A stretch of DNA of 64,000 nt from Drosophila pseudoobscura (Eukaryota; Arthropoda; Insecta; Diptera; Drosophilidae), in NCBI RefSeq assembly GCF_009870125.1, contig NC_046683.1, positions 67,471,869 through 67,535,868 of the forward strand. The letters are read 5' to 3'. The notes under the pieces were generated by a model. It worked only from the letters and a program-made list of their open reading frames with translations. It did not search any database and was not told where the DNA came from. This document shows, one piece after another, positions 50,368-63,996 of the stretch; the first letter of the stretch is position 1, and the number at the start of each line of letters is the position of its first letter. Position numbers and translations under genes: made by a program.

Positions 50368-52211
50368 TCCGTCCAGGTCCCAACGAAGATTCTCAGGCTG
50401 ACCACGGCCCACGCTGTTCCCCGCCGCTGGTTGTCCGATGGGATCGTTGGAAAAGGGTGAAATATATCACTGGCGCCAAGGTACCGCCCGCTGGGGCCTA
50501 ACGTGGTAAATTTTTTATTGCAGCCGTTTAGGCGAGCGTTTGACGGCCAAGGACATCAATCAAAAATTCTGTGATTCTGATTCCGAAGCTGATGCTGATG
50601 CTGTTGCTGTTGCTGTGATCTGGGGCTCTCTTTCAGTTTCAGCTCTTTACGATGCCCTCGCCTGGTATAGGTTGTGAGATGGGGATGTGGTGGATGTGTG
50701 CGTGGAGGAGAACGTGGGCCCGACCATTAGACGGGTTCGATTTGAATGTCTTGGCGAAGCGTTAATATGATAATAGCACCTCTGTCTAGCTGAGAACCTG
50801 TTGCATGCTGTAGCCCTATGCTGATGCTGCTGCATCTTTCTCTTTTATGAAATAAGCAATTAAAAAAGAATTTGAGCCAACATCATGCTGGCTCTTTAAT
50901 AGTCAGCATTTAATTGAATTTCAATGTTTGCTTCTCTCGGTTATACGGCCAGCAGTGTGGTGGGTCCCCTGTGCCAGTGTGGCAGTCCTTAGTCTTTGAC
51001 TTAAACGTCTGCGATAGTAAACATTAATTATTTTAAACATTTATATTGAGATTTTATTAAACTGTGATGGAACTGAGACTGGGCGTACGTCTGAGGCTAG
51101 ATAAGAGAATACACGCTGGTATACACGTTTGGTGTATGGCTTGATGGCTGAGTGAGTTATGAATGCTGACAACAGCCCTATCCTCATCCTCTGCAGTTCA
51201 CATTTCCCAGCCAAATGGATATCCATATCCATGGCTAACATAATTCGATGCATCTCACACCACTTTTCACATACAAAAACGGCACTCCAACTCTTGCCGT
51301 ATTTTGTCAATTGACATGACTACCCGAACACCCACCGAACCTGCAACCTACGAAACATGAGTGCATAAGTGAGTGGCAGCACATTAGTCAACTTTCTAAC
51401 TAGACAAAACCATTTGTAACCAAACCATATGAAAATCACCCAGTAACACCCATCCACGCCCTCTACACTAGCAGAGATTCAGCCAACAGTCGCATAACAG
51501 AACCCTTCAACGATAATTGAGGAGCACTGAACACTGCACACTGCTGTTGGTCAGTTGATGGGACTGGAACTGGAACGAGGACTGGGATCGAGACTGGAAG
51601 CGGGTCTGGTCTGACGACGACCGGCAACTGGCGCGACGTCTTCAGGCACGCCCCTGTCTCCCGATCGAGCCATGTCCCGATGTGACTCACCCTACCTCCG
51701 TGCACGGGCACGACCTATAAACTGAACGTGTTGCCTTTGCTGTTGTTTCAAGATCCCACAAGTCGAGCTGAAAATCGGTTTTAATATGTGAATGCGTTGA
51801 TTGCCTCCGCTTTTTAATAAAATGATAACTTTTAGACCAGACAAATATTTCATTTCCTTTTCGACGATGGCGACGACGACGACCAGAGGCAGACACAGAC
51901 ACAACCACAGCGACAACCACAGCCACAACCACAACAACAGGCACAGAAACCCGAAAGTCATCATCAGGCAGCCAGGCAATCGAGGGGCATATGACGGTGA
52001 CTGTAGTTGCAACTATGGCTGTGGCTGTGGCGGTGGTTGTGGCGGTGGCGGTGGCCCATGAATGATCACTTTCCAGCACAACTTGGAGACTGGCCTGAAC
52101 GTATTTGCACCTCTGAATTCGGTGGGGCCTCTGGGCCCCATCCAGTCCCAAGCCCAAGCGTCAAAGCCAAATCCAAAAGCCAAAAGCAGAGCCAGACCCA
52201 GACAACCTTAG

Positions 52212-52268
52212 CGCCAGTCGGCCGCCAGTCGACCGCCAGTCGACCGCCAGTCGACCACCAGTCGACCA
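52212..52268. repeat. 11-bp minisatellite CGCCAGTCGAC
   Basis: Four to five tandem copies of an 11-bp unit containing a SalI-like GTCGAC core. The first and last copies are degenerate. Confidence 0.9.
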
Positions 52269-53846
52269 GTGAAGGGCCAGTTTGGGTTCCGTCTGTACCG
52301 TCACCGTCCCTTCCTCTTTGGCCCCAAATCTCTGACTAACAAGCTGGTTCTGCCCCAAGTTCGGAGTTCGTGCGTGCCTCCAGTGCCCTTCTTCTTCTCT
52401 TCCTCCGACGGCGTGGGCTTGTGTGTGTGGCATGGTGTGGACGGGCGGTGGCAAGATCGTTTAGCAGCACACCGGCGCACTTCATTTTCCCCCCTTCATC
52501 CGCACCGTTCCAGCATTCCAGCCAAATTTGCTCACATCATGTAGAAATTGCTGCTTATTTGTTCGTGCCCTGCCCCGTGTGCCTTGCTGCAGTTGACTCC
52601 AGACTATATGAGTATGTATGTCGATGCCGTTGCCGGGCCTGATGTGGATGCTACGCTGCTGTGGCCTGGCGCCAGTTTTTGGGCTGCCCAAATGTGGCAT
52701 TTAATAAAATTTCCCCTCTCCTCTGGTTGGATGCTGGAGCTTGTTTGGCCGCACAGTGGTTTTGGCAGCCCCTCAGGCTTCCCCTCCAGAGTCCGTAGTG
52801 CACATCATCTTATGATTTTGCTTGTGTTATTTAAGTTGTAGGGGATCTGGTATGTACTCTGTATGTGCTATTGAATACTTGACGGAATGGTTTGCTGGTG
52901 GTCTAAACATTTTATAGAGTAAAGGAAGGCATTTGATGACCCCTGCTCTAGTTATGGTTAAGAGTGTAGTTCTACTCTAATGGTCGAATCCCTACTTTAA
53001 GCTCTCTCTATAGCTCACAGCCAGTTCGTTATAGCCGATCAAAACGGAGCACATACCCAGACCCAGGGCGAAGGAGGGGGAGAGAAGAATATCCTCTGCT
53101 CTGATGTTGGCGTTAACGAGACTTTTGACAGGTTGATTCATGCTCACGTCTCTGACTTGGCTTATTTGACCCAAAGTAAGGGCTGGCGGATTGTAAGAAC
53201 CAAAAACTCAGCCCCAGCCCCAGTGCCAGCTGCAGCTCCAACTCCAAACTGTCCAAACGGACCGCCCGTCCATTTGTTGGTTTTTCTTCTTGTCTCGTGG
53301 AGGTTGGTCAAGAAACAGCACAAAGGCATATAAAGCAACATTTTTATTAATGACCACAAGGGCACAATTGCAAAGGGCGCCAAAAGGGCCACTTGGCTGG
53401 TAGAGAGATGAGGCACCGGCACTCAGGCGGATGGGTGCCTGAGTGCCTGCGAGTACATCCACTGGGGGGCAGGGCGTTCTCAGCGCCAGTTTTGAGTATG
53501 TGTTGAAATGTGGTAATTTGTCTCGCTTAGAAACGAATGCGACCGTCTGCCCCCAACGAGCGCAGGCCGCACTGTGTAGGCATCGATTCATTAATAAAAC
53601 ATTTGTTCGCCCGAAGAGGAGACGAAAGAGTTAGAGATGGAGCTGGACGTGAAGCTGGAGCTGAAGCTGGAGCTCCTCTGGCTTCGTTTTCCATAATTCA
53701 TAAATGCCAATGGCAACTTCCAACTCAACTACTGGTATTGAGTTCTTGTCAATAGTCTGGGATTAGAGAGAGACCCAATACCCCATACCTCTATACCCAC
53801 TCTAGCAACTAGCAACGTGCAACCTGCAACGTTAAAGCTTTTCTCC

Positions 53847-53885
53847 ATCCCGTATCCCGTATCCCGTATACTGTATCCCGTACCC
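53847..53885. repeat. ATCCCGT heptamer repeat
   Basis: Tandem copies of ATCCCGT, one of them altered to ATACTGT. Confidence 0.9.
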
Positions 53886-56017
53886 CAGCATGTATATAAT
53901 ATTATTACTGGGCAAACAATAAATTTCACAGGTTAACGCGATCGCATAATGAGCCACGACGTCGTCCGAGTTGCAAAGAAGCAAACAGCAGCGGGAGCAA
54001 CGGATTCAACACTTTGTTAGCCACCAGCCCTCCCTCCCGCCCCCCTTCAATCTCCACTCCCCAATAGCTTCAGCTCCAGCTCCAGTCACCACCGCATTGA
54101 AGCACCCAATGTTTGCCTAGCTGCAGTGGCTGGACATGGGTCAGGTTACGGGTACGGGCGGTGGGAGTTCATGGTTTTTTCATGGAACTAGCAGCGACTT
54201 CAAAAGAATTAATTTACGCCTCACGTTGCAGCAACTGTTATGCAGTAGCTAAAGATACAGATAGACTTGGAGATGACGATGGAGTTGGAGTTGGAGTTGA
54301 AGAATGGAGAATGGAGGGGAGGATGTAACTGGAATGGGCCCCCAAGCTTGGAGCCCGCTACTGATTGGGATTGTGGGTATTTATTAAACTTATCAATATG
54401 ATTGTCAGCAGTTGGAAAATATTTGTGTCCGAAGGTGTTAAAATGCATTTGCATAAACACTTGAGGAGTTGACATGCCTCATTTGGAGGACACCCCCAGA
54501 CTGGACCTCAGGGGGTATCCAATGATTGGTTTCGTGCTTGGCTTCAATTTTCATTTTTGGCGGTAGATAATCCTCCGTTGCGTTTTAAAAATTCAATTAC
54601 CTTTCATCTCCAGCTACCGCGCATAAAAAACAATGTCAAATTATGGAAAGAAAATTAAAGCAAATGTGTTCCACAGAGAAACAATACGGCCAGAAGGTAC
54701 TACGCATAAATCCTATTACACAGCAGTAGCTCCACGCCTCAAAAGAGCAGACAGAGACTCCCTCCCCGTCAGCAGAGCCATGTTTATGCCCATGTACCGA
54801 CGAGGAGATGTTACATCTTCACACTAAGCCATTGAAGAAGTGCGGCAGGCCAACGCCAAAGGACCCCTGACATTGGCACTCCGCTGGATACCTTCCATGG
54901 CCTTGATCGGCACGGCCGGCCGGCCGGCAGCACCAAAAGGCCAGACCAATTTGGCTTAAAATTACGCTACACTGATCAAAGGCAGCTGCGCCTAGATAGC
55001 GGGGAACCTATGTTGATGCTGATGCTGAAGCTGACGGGAAGACTGGATGACGAGATGTCTGGCTGGTGAAAGTGCAGTGACGTGTGCATCTGGGTCTGTT
55101 TCGGTGTCCGTATCTGACGATGATGCGCTGCGAGAGCGTTGCGATAAGCCTGTTCAATATCTGTTGCTGCCATTGATCTCACCTCAGCGATCCGCAAACG
55201 CAACCGTACCTGTGATCCATTTTACAAGCCAATCGCTCCAGATAACACACAGGGCACTCACAGGGCCCTGGCTTGTCAATTGGGCGGACAGCGATATTGT
55301 TATGCTTATTACACCGACACAGCTACCGAAAGTATTTCGATCTCTCTGTATTTAGCTGTGTGACTTCCCAGGAGAAGTGTAGGAGTAGAGAGAGAGGCCG
55401 GCCTGCACTTGGAGTTGGAGCTGGAGTTCTGAGGGCCGACCGACTGGGATTATCTCTTTATCAGCCTTAATCTCAAGTAGTTAATAAAGTGCGATGCTTT
55501 GTACTTTAACCGCTTCCATTGTCTGCCCCTGGCCAAGAGATGGGCCAGGGGACAGGGACGGGGACATGGCATCCGAGAGGATGCTGCTGCTGCCCAGATT
55601 CGTTGAGTGTGCGCCGATGCAGATAATCGTTTGTGGTATGCCGAAAGATGTGCATATCTGTATGTCTGTCTTCCCCTTAAAAACATTGCTGGGCGTGATT
55701 ATCATATACACACGAGTACATACATACATAGGTAAAAAGTGATTTCCGCCCTGGGAAAACTCAAGCTGGACTCTGGAATGCAATTTTAAAAAAGCTAACG
55801 CTTAAAAAGACTTGATTTTGATAATGTGACAGTTTCATCATAAGAGTTTAAACATAACATACATATTCCATGTGTTTTCTCAACAATTAAAACCATCTTG
55901 AGTTCTGTTTGCGATCCCAACATGTTAAATTGGTCTCATTCTTATCCAACATTCAATGATCCATTGAGTGTATCCTTCTCCAAAGATACAAACATACATA
56001 CAAAGATCACCCAGATC

Positions 56018-56041
56018 CATATCCAGATCCAGATCCAGATC
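56018..56041. repeat. CAGATC hexanucleotide repeat
   Basis: About four tandem ATCCAG units. Confidence 0.9.
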
Positions 56042-58390
56042 CAAGTGAAGAAGATAGATGAGAATGCCATGCGACTTAAGTAAATCTCACAGGGCTCCCA
56101 TCCAAACAAAGATTGACAAACAGATGACGACAACATTTCGTCAATTGTCCCCAGAATGTCGCATCGGAAATGAAAACCAGGAGAGATACTGCTCGTACGA
56201 CCCGACCCAACCCGACAGTGGCAAAATGATTGTTATCCTTTTACCAAGCCTCTTGTGGTAAGCCCAATCCCATTTGGCACAAACAATTTAAGCGAAAATT
56301 GTTTAAGCATCAGTAAAAATAAACTAAGAACCCAACCGCAAGATGCACGCACATGTCCCCGCAGAAGTACCACTCCCTCCTCCTCCTCCACCACTTCTCT
56401 CCCTGTACTGTACTGAAAGAATGGGTAAATCCTTTGAGCAAATCTTTGTGACAAACAAAAGTGCATACATTGAGTATCTTTAGGGAAATGAAAACAAACC
56501 CAAAAACTGGAGGAAAATGGGATCTGCGGGGCTGCAACAAACTGTAAAAACAAATTGCACTTTGTTTCAATTATACAAGGATTACATGGACCAGCGACAT
56601 GGGAATGGGATGCGATGGAAAGGGAAAGGAAGAGTGGGATCTGGGACTCCTGAGATACAGATACAGATACAGATACATCTCAAGTGGCTCAGCCTCGGCG
56701 GCGTCTGTACAATTTGTACTTGATTTTAAGTAGGTGATTTCTATTATGCGAGACATTAGTTGTCATACAAACGCCCTATTCAAGCCTAAGGGCCAAGCCA
56801 AGCAAAGCCAAGCCGAACAGCCAACAGAACAATCGAACAACCGATCCGAGCACTTGATTAGCATATGAATACACTGTCAGTGCTTTGTGGAACACTCTCA
56901 AAATAATGCCCATACGACGGTACCATAAAATCTCAAGTACCATGGCATTGTGCTCATAACGCCGGTGCCTCCGGGAGAGAGCAGTCTTTTTGCTAGGGCG
57001 ATGGCGAAGGCGATCCAGGTAGGATGTACAATAAAACCGCAGGTCCTGCAGCTCTTCAATGGCTCTGAAGCGGGGAAATTCGCTGGAAATTCCTAGCCAT
57101 CGGCCAGTTGATGTGCCATAAAATTATAGCTGCTCATAAAATTCATTAATTGCTGCTAAATGCGCGTCATTAGTCAACACGCGGCGGCGGTGGCTCTACG
57201 CCTGGCTCTGTCTATGACCAGACTTTTCCAGGAAGCACACCACAGCACCACGGCACCGCAGGCCACGGCAACGCGTCAGGCTGGTAGGACTAACGAGTTG
57301 GATTGGGTTGGACCGTACAGCCCCGGCGACAGGGCGTCGCGTGAAAATGGTGATTAATGCTTTTAGTGCGTGGATTTAATGTGGAACACGATCGGCCTAA
57401 TCAGCTGCCGCTGTCGCTGCCGCTTTCCATGCCCCTGCTACAGGTACCACCGACCCGAATGGAATGTCTGTGGAAAGCCCCGCAACAAGTGTGATTGATA
57501 AAGGGCGCGCGGGCGAAAGAAGAGCTGCTTAATGAACCAAAGCAGTGCATATTCCATGGAATATCGGAAATAGATAGTCTACAAAATATAATAGCTTTGG
57601 ACCTGTAGTACTGTAGAAACCATGGAGATTTTCCAACAGTAGCCCGATATTGTTCGTATCCACAGCTAATTTTATGGACATTTTGCAGATTTCTAGTTAA
57701 TATCTATCGAAAGGTAGAAAGTACAACCAATTGATGCATTATAAAATACACTTTCCAGCACTTTCCGAACACAGTTCCCTCTAATTCCATTTTAATAATT
57801 GTATAAGTACAAGAACTTTCTGAGAAAATTATTATAATAAAGGGCAGAAGTAACTGAAAGCCATCGGGAGAGAGGCTCCCGATTCCGGTCTCCGGTCTCC
57901 AGACTCCGCTTAAGAGACGCCACACAGAAAGCAAACAAATGAAGGGAGGGGGAAAGAGATGGTAAAGCAGAAGAAGCATGTGCAACACCAGAAACTCGAA
58001 AAAATGTGTCTACTTCATTCATAAGATGTTTTAGTGGCGCCTGGCGCCAACATATTTCACTTGCGTGCCGCAATCGTGGTTTTTTGTGGGGAGTATCTGT
58101 GTGTTTGGACATGCATAGTTGCATAGGTGTTCGTGTGTGTTTTAGTGTGTGTGTGTGAGGCTACAGCTCGAAGCACTTGACTGACAGTGCCAACATTTTC
58201 ATTTAAGTCAAATGCCTGCCCCAAGATTACTTTTCCATTTGAATGCATTCGGGTTGATTTAGCGTATCGCTCATAATTTGTTTTATGGTTTTGCATTTAG
58301 ATTTCGGGCCTTGGGGCACGCGGCTGATAACTCTCCCAGAACTGCCGCTGCAGCTGCAGCAGCTCTGATTCCGCTTATCGTTGTTGCGAC

Positions 58391-58472
58391 TGCTGGCTGC
58401 TGGCTGCTGGCTCCTGGTTAGAAATGGAAAGTGCCATTCTCCCCGCCAGAAGCTAGCAGCCAGAAGCCAGCA
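58391..58472. repeat. 82-nt inverted repeat, pre-miRNA-sized hairpin
   Basis: The arms at 58391-58417 and 58446-58472 pair over 27 positions with two mismatches and one G:U, around a 28-nt loop. The arms are made of GCTGGCT-like units. No transcript evidence is available from sequence. Confidence 0.7.
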
Positions 58473-60570
58473 GCTGCTGCGCGCGTGTCATCGAGAGGAG
58501 TGGTGGGACGCGATAAGCCAACACTCACACCCGCCCATTGTGGTTCATAATGAAACGGAATTCCTTGGAGCCCCCACACGGCGGAAACGTTTCCATCGCT
58601 GTGTTCCATGGCTGTTAATTTTAGTACAAATTCGGGTCGAAAATAGCCAAAATGCCCACGCAAATATTTTGCTGGATGAGCCAGCGTTCAGTAGCGCAGA
58701 TCGCTGATCGCCCCGTCATCGTCGCTATTAACAGATCGAGTAAGTGAGCGTCCGGCATGAGTCGGAACTTAGGGAGTCTGGAGTCTGTCCGAGTCCGAGT
58801 CCGAGTCCGAGACTGTGGCTCACATTTATGGGTCGTCGGATCGAGTCGAGTCGCCAAAGCTCACCCTATTGACAATTTCAATTTTAGTTTGGACAGCGCA
58901 TTGGGGCAGGCAGGTGGAGTGGAGTGTTGGAGACGCGAGTCAGCGCGTCTGCGGCTGCGGCTGCGGCTGCTGTTAAATATTTTGTTATTTTCATATGTAA
59001 ATCTTGTTTAACGACTCTGTATGAATTCGTATGTAGCATGGGGTATACTCGTATTTATTGTGCCGTTGATTGAATATGCAAATGCATTTTCACACGTTCG
59101 GGGCAACCATCCATACCATCCTCAATCAGCAGCCAGACAAAGGCAGACAAACAACCAGCAGAGTGGCCCTCCATCTGAACTTCTCTTCTCTTCTCTGGGA
59201 CATGCCTTGAGGAGGGTTTACGGTTGCGCTTACCGACAGCAGACGTGTCGGGTTGGGTCGGATGGGTCCGAAGCTGTAGGTGATAATGTGAACGAGAACT
59301 CCCCATAGAACACACCTCTTTTTCTCCAAAAATTTCTGATATAAAAATTAATATTGCCCAATAAATCTGTCAAAAATTATGGTCAACTTGCTTAGCAACA
59401 CAAAAGGAAACTGAGAAACAAAACACACAAAAAATTAATAAAAAAAAAAAAACAAATATGTATTTAAAATTATGTTTTCTTAAAAGACAACGAATAGTGA
59501 AAACCCTACTATATGAAATGGATGTTTGGGATTATGAAATAGTAATAATACCAGCGTTGAATGATTAAAAAAATGTTTAAATACATAGAAATTTTAGGTC
59601 CGAAGTACATATATTCAATTTTCCGAAAGTTAGTTTCTGAAATGAGTATCTAATATGTTTGGGGATGCATTTATTCTAGTGTTCCTTTAATCAAGAGGCG
59701 CGGCGACCAGTCAGGTTTTTCCCAGACATTTACCTGTCAAATGTTGCACTCGCTCTCGAAAATGATGGAGCGAAGAGTTTTAATTCTATGACGCAGCAAA
59801 GGAGGAAGGGGACTCTGAGACAAACTCGTGGAGAGCGAAAGGGATGACGATGATGGCGCCAAGAAATTAAGGTAACACGCCACAATAAATACAAGGATGG
59901 AAGATGCCCAACGACAACGGCTGTCCCGAATGATCCTTGATCCTCAAATACCAAGGACCACTCTGTTGGGCGTACAATGAGAGATGAGAGAGTGGCTAGT
60001 GGGCACCCACGGAGACCGAGTGTTGGCACTCTCACGAACAACTAAAATCTATTAATTATGCAGCTTGTTGGGTTATCTACAACAGCATCGGTCTTGTTAG
60101 CCACTATTAATTGACTGTGAAAGGTCCGATTCATTCAATAAAAGTCCCCATATAATGTAAACGGCTCAACACTTTCCCACAACACAGGGAACCAGAGAAA
60201 CACACAGAGAAAATCAGGTCCATTGACATTCGATGCATATCCCCGTATCCAGCATATCCATGTGTATCTATTAAACCAAATACAAGATCGTATCTGCCAG
60301 TTACATACAAACGGCCGGCCATCCTCAAGCGAGTGAATTGCCGCAACAGTAACAGCAACCGCAACGCATTCAACAGATTGAATCGGATCGGATCGCATTG
60401 GGATCGCTTTGGGATCGGATCCAAAGTTAATTATGCTCCCAAAAAAAAAGCCAAACATTTTTACGAGCGAAATTTGTAATCATTACCACATTCATATGCA
60501 AATGGGGGCAACCGTCCGTCCAATACGTACCTTGGGTATCTTGTATATGTTTATCTGAGAGAGCTCTGGC

Positions 60571-60609
<39 letters not shown>
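60571..60609. repeat. ATGGGT hexanucleotide repeat
   Basis: Six uninterrupted copies of ATGGGT. Confidence 0.95.
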
Positions 60610-62232
60610 CGGCTTTGGGCCAGCTGCTCGAACGGCAGCTACGCGTCTGTCGCTTCTGTGCTGTCTTGGCCTTTGTTTAGGATTGTGGGGCCCTGATTTC
60701 TGGTGTTAAAAGTACCGTATTGTTTGCCATATATAGCAACAACATGCTGTCCACGCTACAATATGATAACGAACTCCCAGACTCTAATTTATTTACATCT
60801 CTGTCTCCATCTCTCTCTCTCTCTTTTAAAACAAACATAAATTCTCCATGTGACAAGTTTTAATTTCTTCTTTTTCCGCTCCTCCTTCAATTCCATACCC
60901 CCCATCCCTGCTCCTCAGCAGCTCAGGGGCCCTGATTCGCTTTCAGTTTTTAGACGCTTTTGTTGATCTTCTCCCGAGACTCAGTTCGGTAGCTGCCGAG
61001 GTTGTGAAAAAGCTTAAATTTTAATCAAAACTAGATCTTTATCTTCCGCAATTTATTTGCCTTTTAACAAATATTTTCATGCTTTTTTGCCCCCCTCTTC
61101 TCTCTCTCTCTCTGTATCCCCCTTTATCTCGCTGCCTCTAGATGAGTCTCTGATTCGGATTCGGATTCTGATTCTGAATGTGGCTTGGCCTAATCTCGTT
61201 TGCTCGTTGTTTGTTTCTTTTGAGGACTTGGGGACTGTAAATATTTAAGCTTTTGACGCCTCACATGGCCTGGAATAGTCACTGGTACAATACGTAGTGC
61301 TCCATTGCAGAGGTAGCATAAATTGTTCTCGCTTTGCCGCCATTAGGTAATGGCCGTGCCTATTGTTTGACTTTGCGCCATATTTGTTTGCGACCCCGTT
61401 GGGTGTGTGCGTGTCGTCTGCCACGTCCGCCCAGGGGACGGGGGTGGTGGCGGTAGCTTCGGCCCAGTGGTACGGAGGGAGGTGTATGGGCATGTATCTC
61501 GCATGTAACTCGGTTGCCAGCCTTTGGAAGATTACTATTTCGAGCGCCAAACAGTGAAAGCTAATGGGAAACTTTTGAGGAGACTTGGCGTCAAAAGTTC
61601 CAGGAGTACCGCTAATATTTTAGGGAAAACATCCATATACTACGCACATATATGTATCTATGGTATTTGAGATTTTCCCCCCTTTTTTTTTTAATATAAA
61701 TTCCACTCGGTAATAGCTCAATCTTCTTCTCATTCCAGCGCACTTTTTAATTCCAATTAACCCGCTGTACATTTTCTCTTTTTCCAGATAACTCCATGCC
61801 CTAGACGGCAGAGAATTCCTTATTTAAATGAAGCCCCAGCTAATGCATCATTTCTGATTAGGATTCGTGGAAGCGTTGCCACCATTAAAGCGAAAGTCTT
61901 GACGCCATTCGAGAGAGCAATCATCATCCGAGAGCAGAGCTAACAACAAGTGCAGACCATAAAGTGTCAACTATGACTAGTGCCATTAGTACACACACCA
62001 GCTACAGATACAGCAACAGATACATACATATACAAAGATAGATTGTACAGCTAGAACCTTGGCCAAAGACTGATCCATGGAGTGTGCGATGCTCAAATAA
62101 GAAATGGAATCAGAGACAGTCCGACTCGACTCTATGGGACTATGCACTATATTTGGCTCCGTGACGCTTTAGACTAGCAAACAAACAAATTTCCAACACT
62201 ACGAGTCCAGTATCCATGGGTTGGCTAGATAA

Positions 62233-62282
62233 TGGAGGTGGAGTCAGAGTCGGAGACAGAGGCAGAGGCAGAGGCAGAGGAA
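62233..62282. repeat. GGAGTC to GGCAGA hexanucleotide repeat
   Basis: A purine-rich stretch beginning as GAGTCG-like units and ending in perfect AGGCAG units. Confidence 0.85.
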
Positions 62283-63428
62283 GGCCCATTGTTGTCACGA
62301 GATTAAGGCATTTCCTCTTTGACGTTAGCGCGCTAGAGCTCCGCTCCGCTCGTTCTCTCTCTCTGTTTCGGTTTCTACGTTTTTTCCCCCATCTGTGGCT
62401 TCTTTATCACTGCCATTGTAATTGCGCACTCAGGCCAGAGCCGATCCCTGATCTGGCTACTGGTCCAGGGTCCATGGTCAATGGTCCCTGGCCTATGGTC
62501 CAGCGACAACAATTACATTACCCCGCGGTTATGACCAGATCGTAGTCACTCAATCAAAGGCGAAGGCCGCCTCGAAAATAAGGTAGCGGTAGCCAAAGAA
62601 GCCGTCAAATTGTTACGCATAATGGATTTTTTTATCAGGCGAAATGGTTTCGTTTCGTCTCGTCTCTTCTCTCTGCGAGCATATATTGTATCTCTGTATA
62701 TCTCATCTCCGACTACTGGACTAGGAATTTTCTTCTTTTGTCGGCAATCTTCTGCCACTGTCTTTGATGTCAACGTTTTGGCCAATGACTTTTTTCTCTA
62801 GATTTGCTTTGGGCTCCAAGCCCTCTGTTTTGACTAGACCAACCTAAAGATATCTTTATAGAGCGGTTAAAGCCTTGAATGATGAATGTAGTTATTTGGC
62901 AATTGTTTTTGAAAATCAGATTTGAATGCATGATCTTGTTATTACACATGCCATTAACACGCATCTCCGCCAAGTGCCAACTCCATGAGAGGAGAGCTTC
63001 GAAGGTAGGCAAACAAATATTATAGTTCGGAATATGCAGATTCTTCAGATGTGGAGAGCAGACCCAAACCGAACGGAGAGCCAGTAGCACTTGAAATTTG
63101 AATATATAGTAATATTGTAATAGCTCAAGGGTCTACACAACACAACAGAAGCGCCTCTCAGAGCGTCGCGTCGCCAGCAACTTTAGCACTTCAGTTTGAA
63201 GATGTTGGGGTCGGGTCGGTTCTGAAAAGCGTAAAGTAGAAACAGTCCACAGTCAGTCCACAGGGAAGGAGTGGAAGAGTAGAAGAGTGGAGCGACTCGG
63301 GTCTGGCTCTCTGTCTGGTCTGGCATCTTGTGTCGTATTTACTTATGATAATTTGAGAGCAAACAGCGTTCGACAATGTAGTGGAATAGAAGCTGTAGCT
63401 GTAGCTTGAATTTGAATATGAGTTGATG

Positions 63429-63451
63429 CTGGAGCTGGAGCTGGAGCTGGA
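63429..63451. repeat. GAGCTG hexanucleotide repeat
   Basis: Four tandem copies of CTGGAG. Confidence 0.9.
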
Positions 63452-63947
63452 GGAAAGAAAAGGATTACGTTTTTGGGGCCATGAATGTGCAGAAAAACAA
63501 AAACGAAACACACGATTAAACACCTCTCAATTATAGGAGGGTCCAAAGGGTAGGTCTGGGGTCTGGGGTCTGGGATCTGATGTCTGACTTGCTTTTGGTC
63601 GGGTCTGGTCGGATCTGGTCGGGTCGGGGACCATCGAAAGCTGTCAAGTGGCCTGCCATGGAAACACATGATTATGATGCCTTCTTGTTGGGTCAGTTGC
63701 TGTTGTTGACCCTCCACTCCGCTCCGCTACTGGCTGTCTATGATTTTGCTGTTTTTCCTCAATGTTGATTGAGTCACTTAATTTGCATACAAAAGTAGAT
63801 TTGCATTGCCCCAGCCAGACGTCGTGTTGCAACAATGGAACTACACATGAGTACACGTACACATCCCTCTCAAGTGCCAGCCCGTTAATAGTCGTCTTTG
63901 GAGGCGCTAGGGCTTGCTCAAACAACCTGACTGAACGACTAACTGTA

Positions 63948-63954
63948 CGACTGA

Positions 63955-63995
<41 letters not shown>

Positions 63996-63996
63996 T
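63948..63996. repeat. GACT/GGCT tetranucleotide repeat
   Basis: GACT units pass into eight GGCT units near the window end, then back to GACT. Confidence 0.95.

Larger units (their letters stand above)
46445..59861. promoter_or_regulatory. six dispersed TGGCGCCA palindromes
   Basis: Exact copies at 46445-46452, 47127-47134, 50471-50478, 52667-52674, 58042-58049 (with an abutting TGGCGCC at 58035) and 59854-59861. Two more flank or lie in the Doc gene (40076-40083, 42727-42734). GGCGCC fits the Brinker site GGCGYY on both strands and resembles Mad-type GC boxes. That these are Dpp-response sites is inference. Confidence 0.4.
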
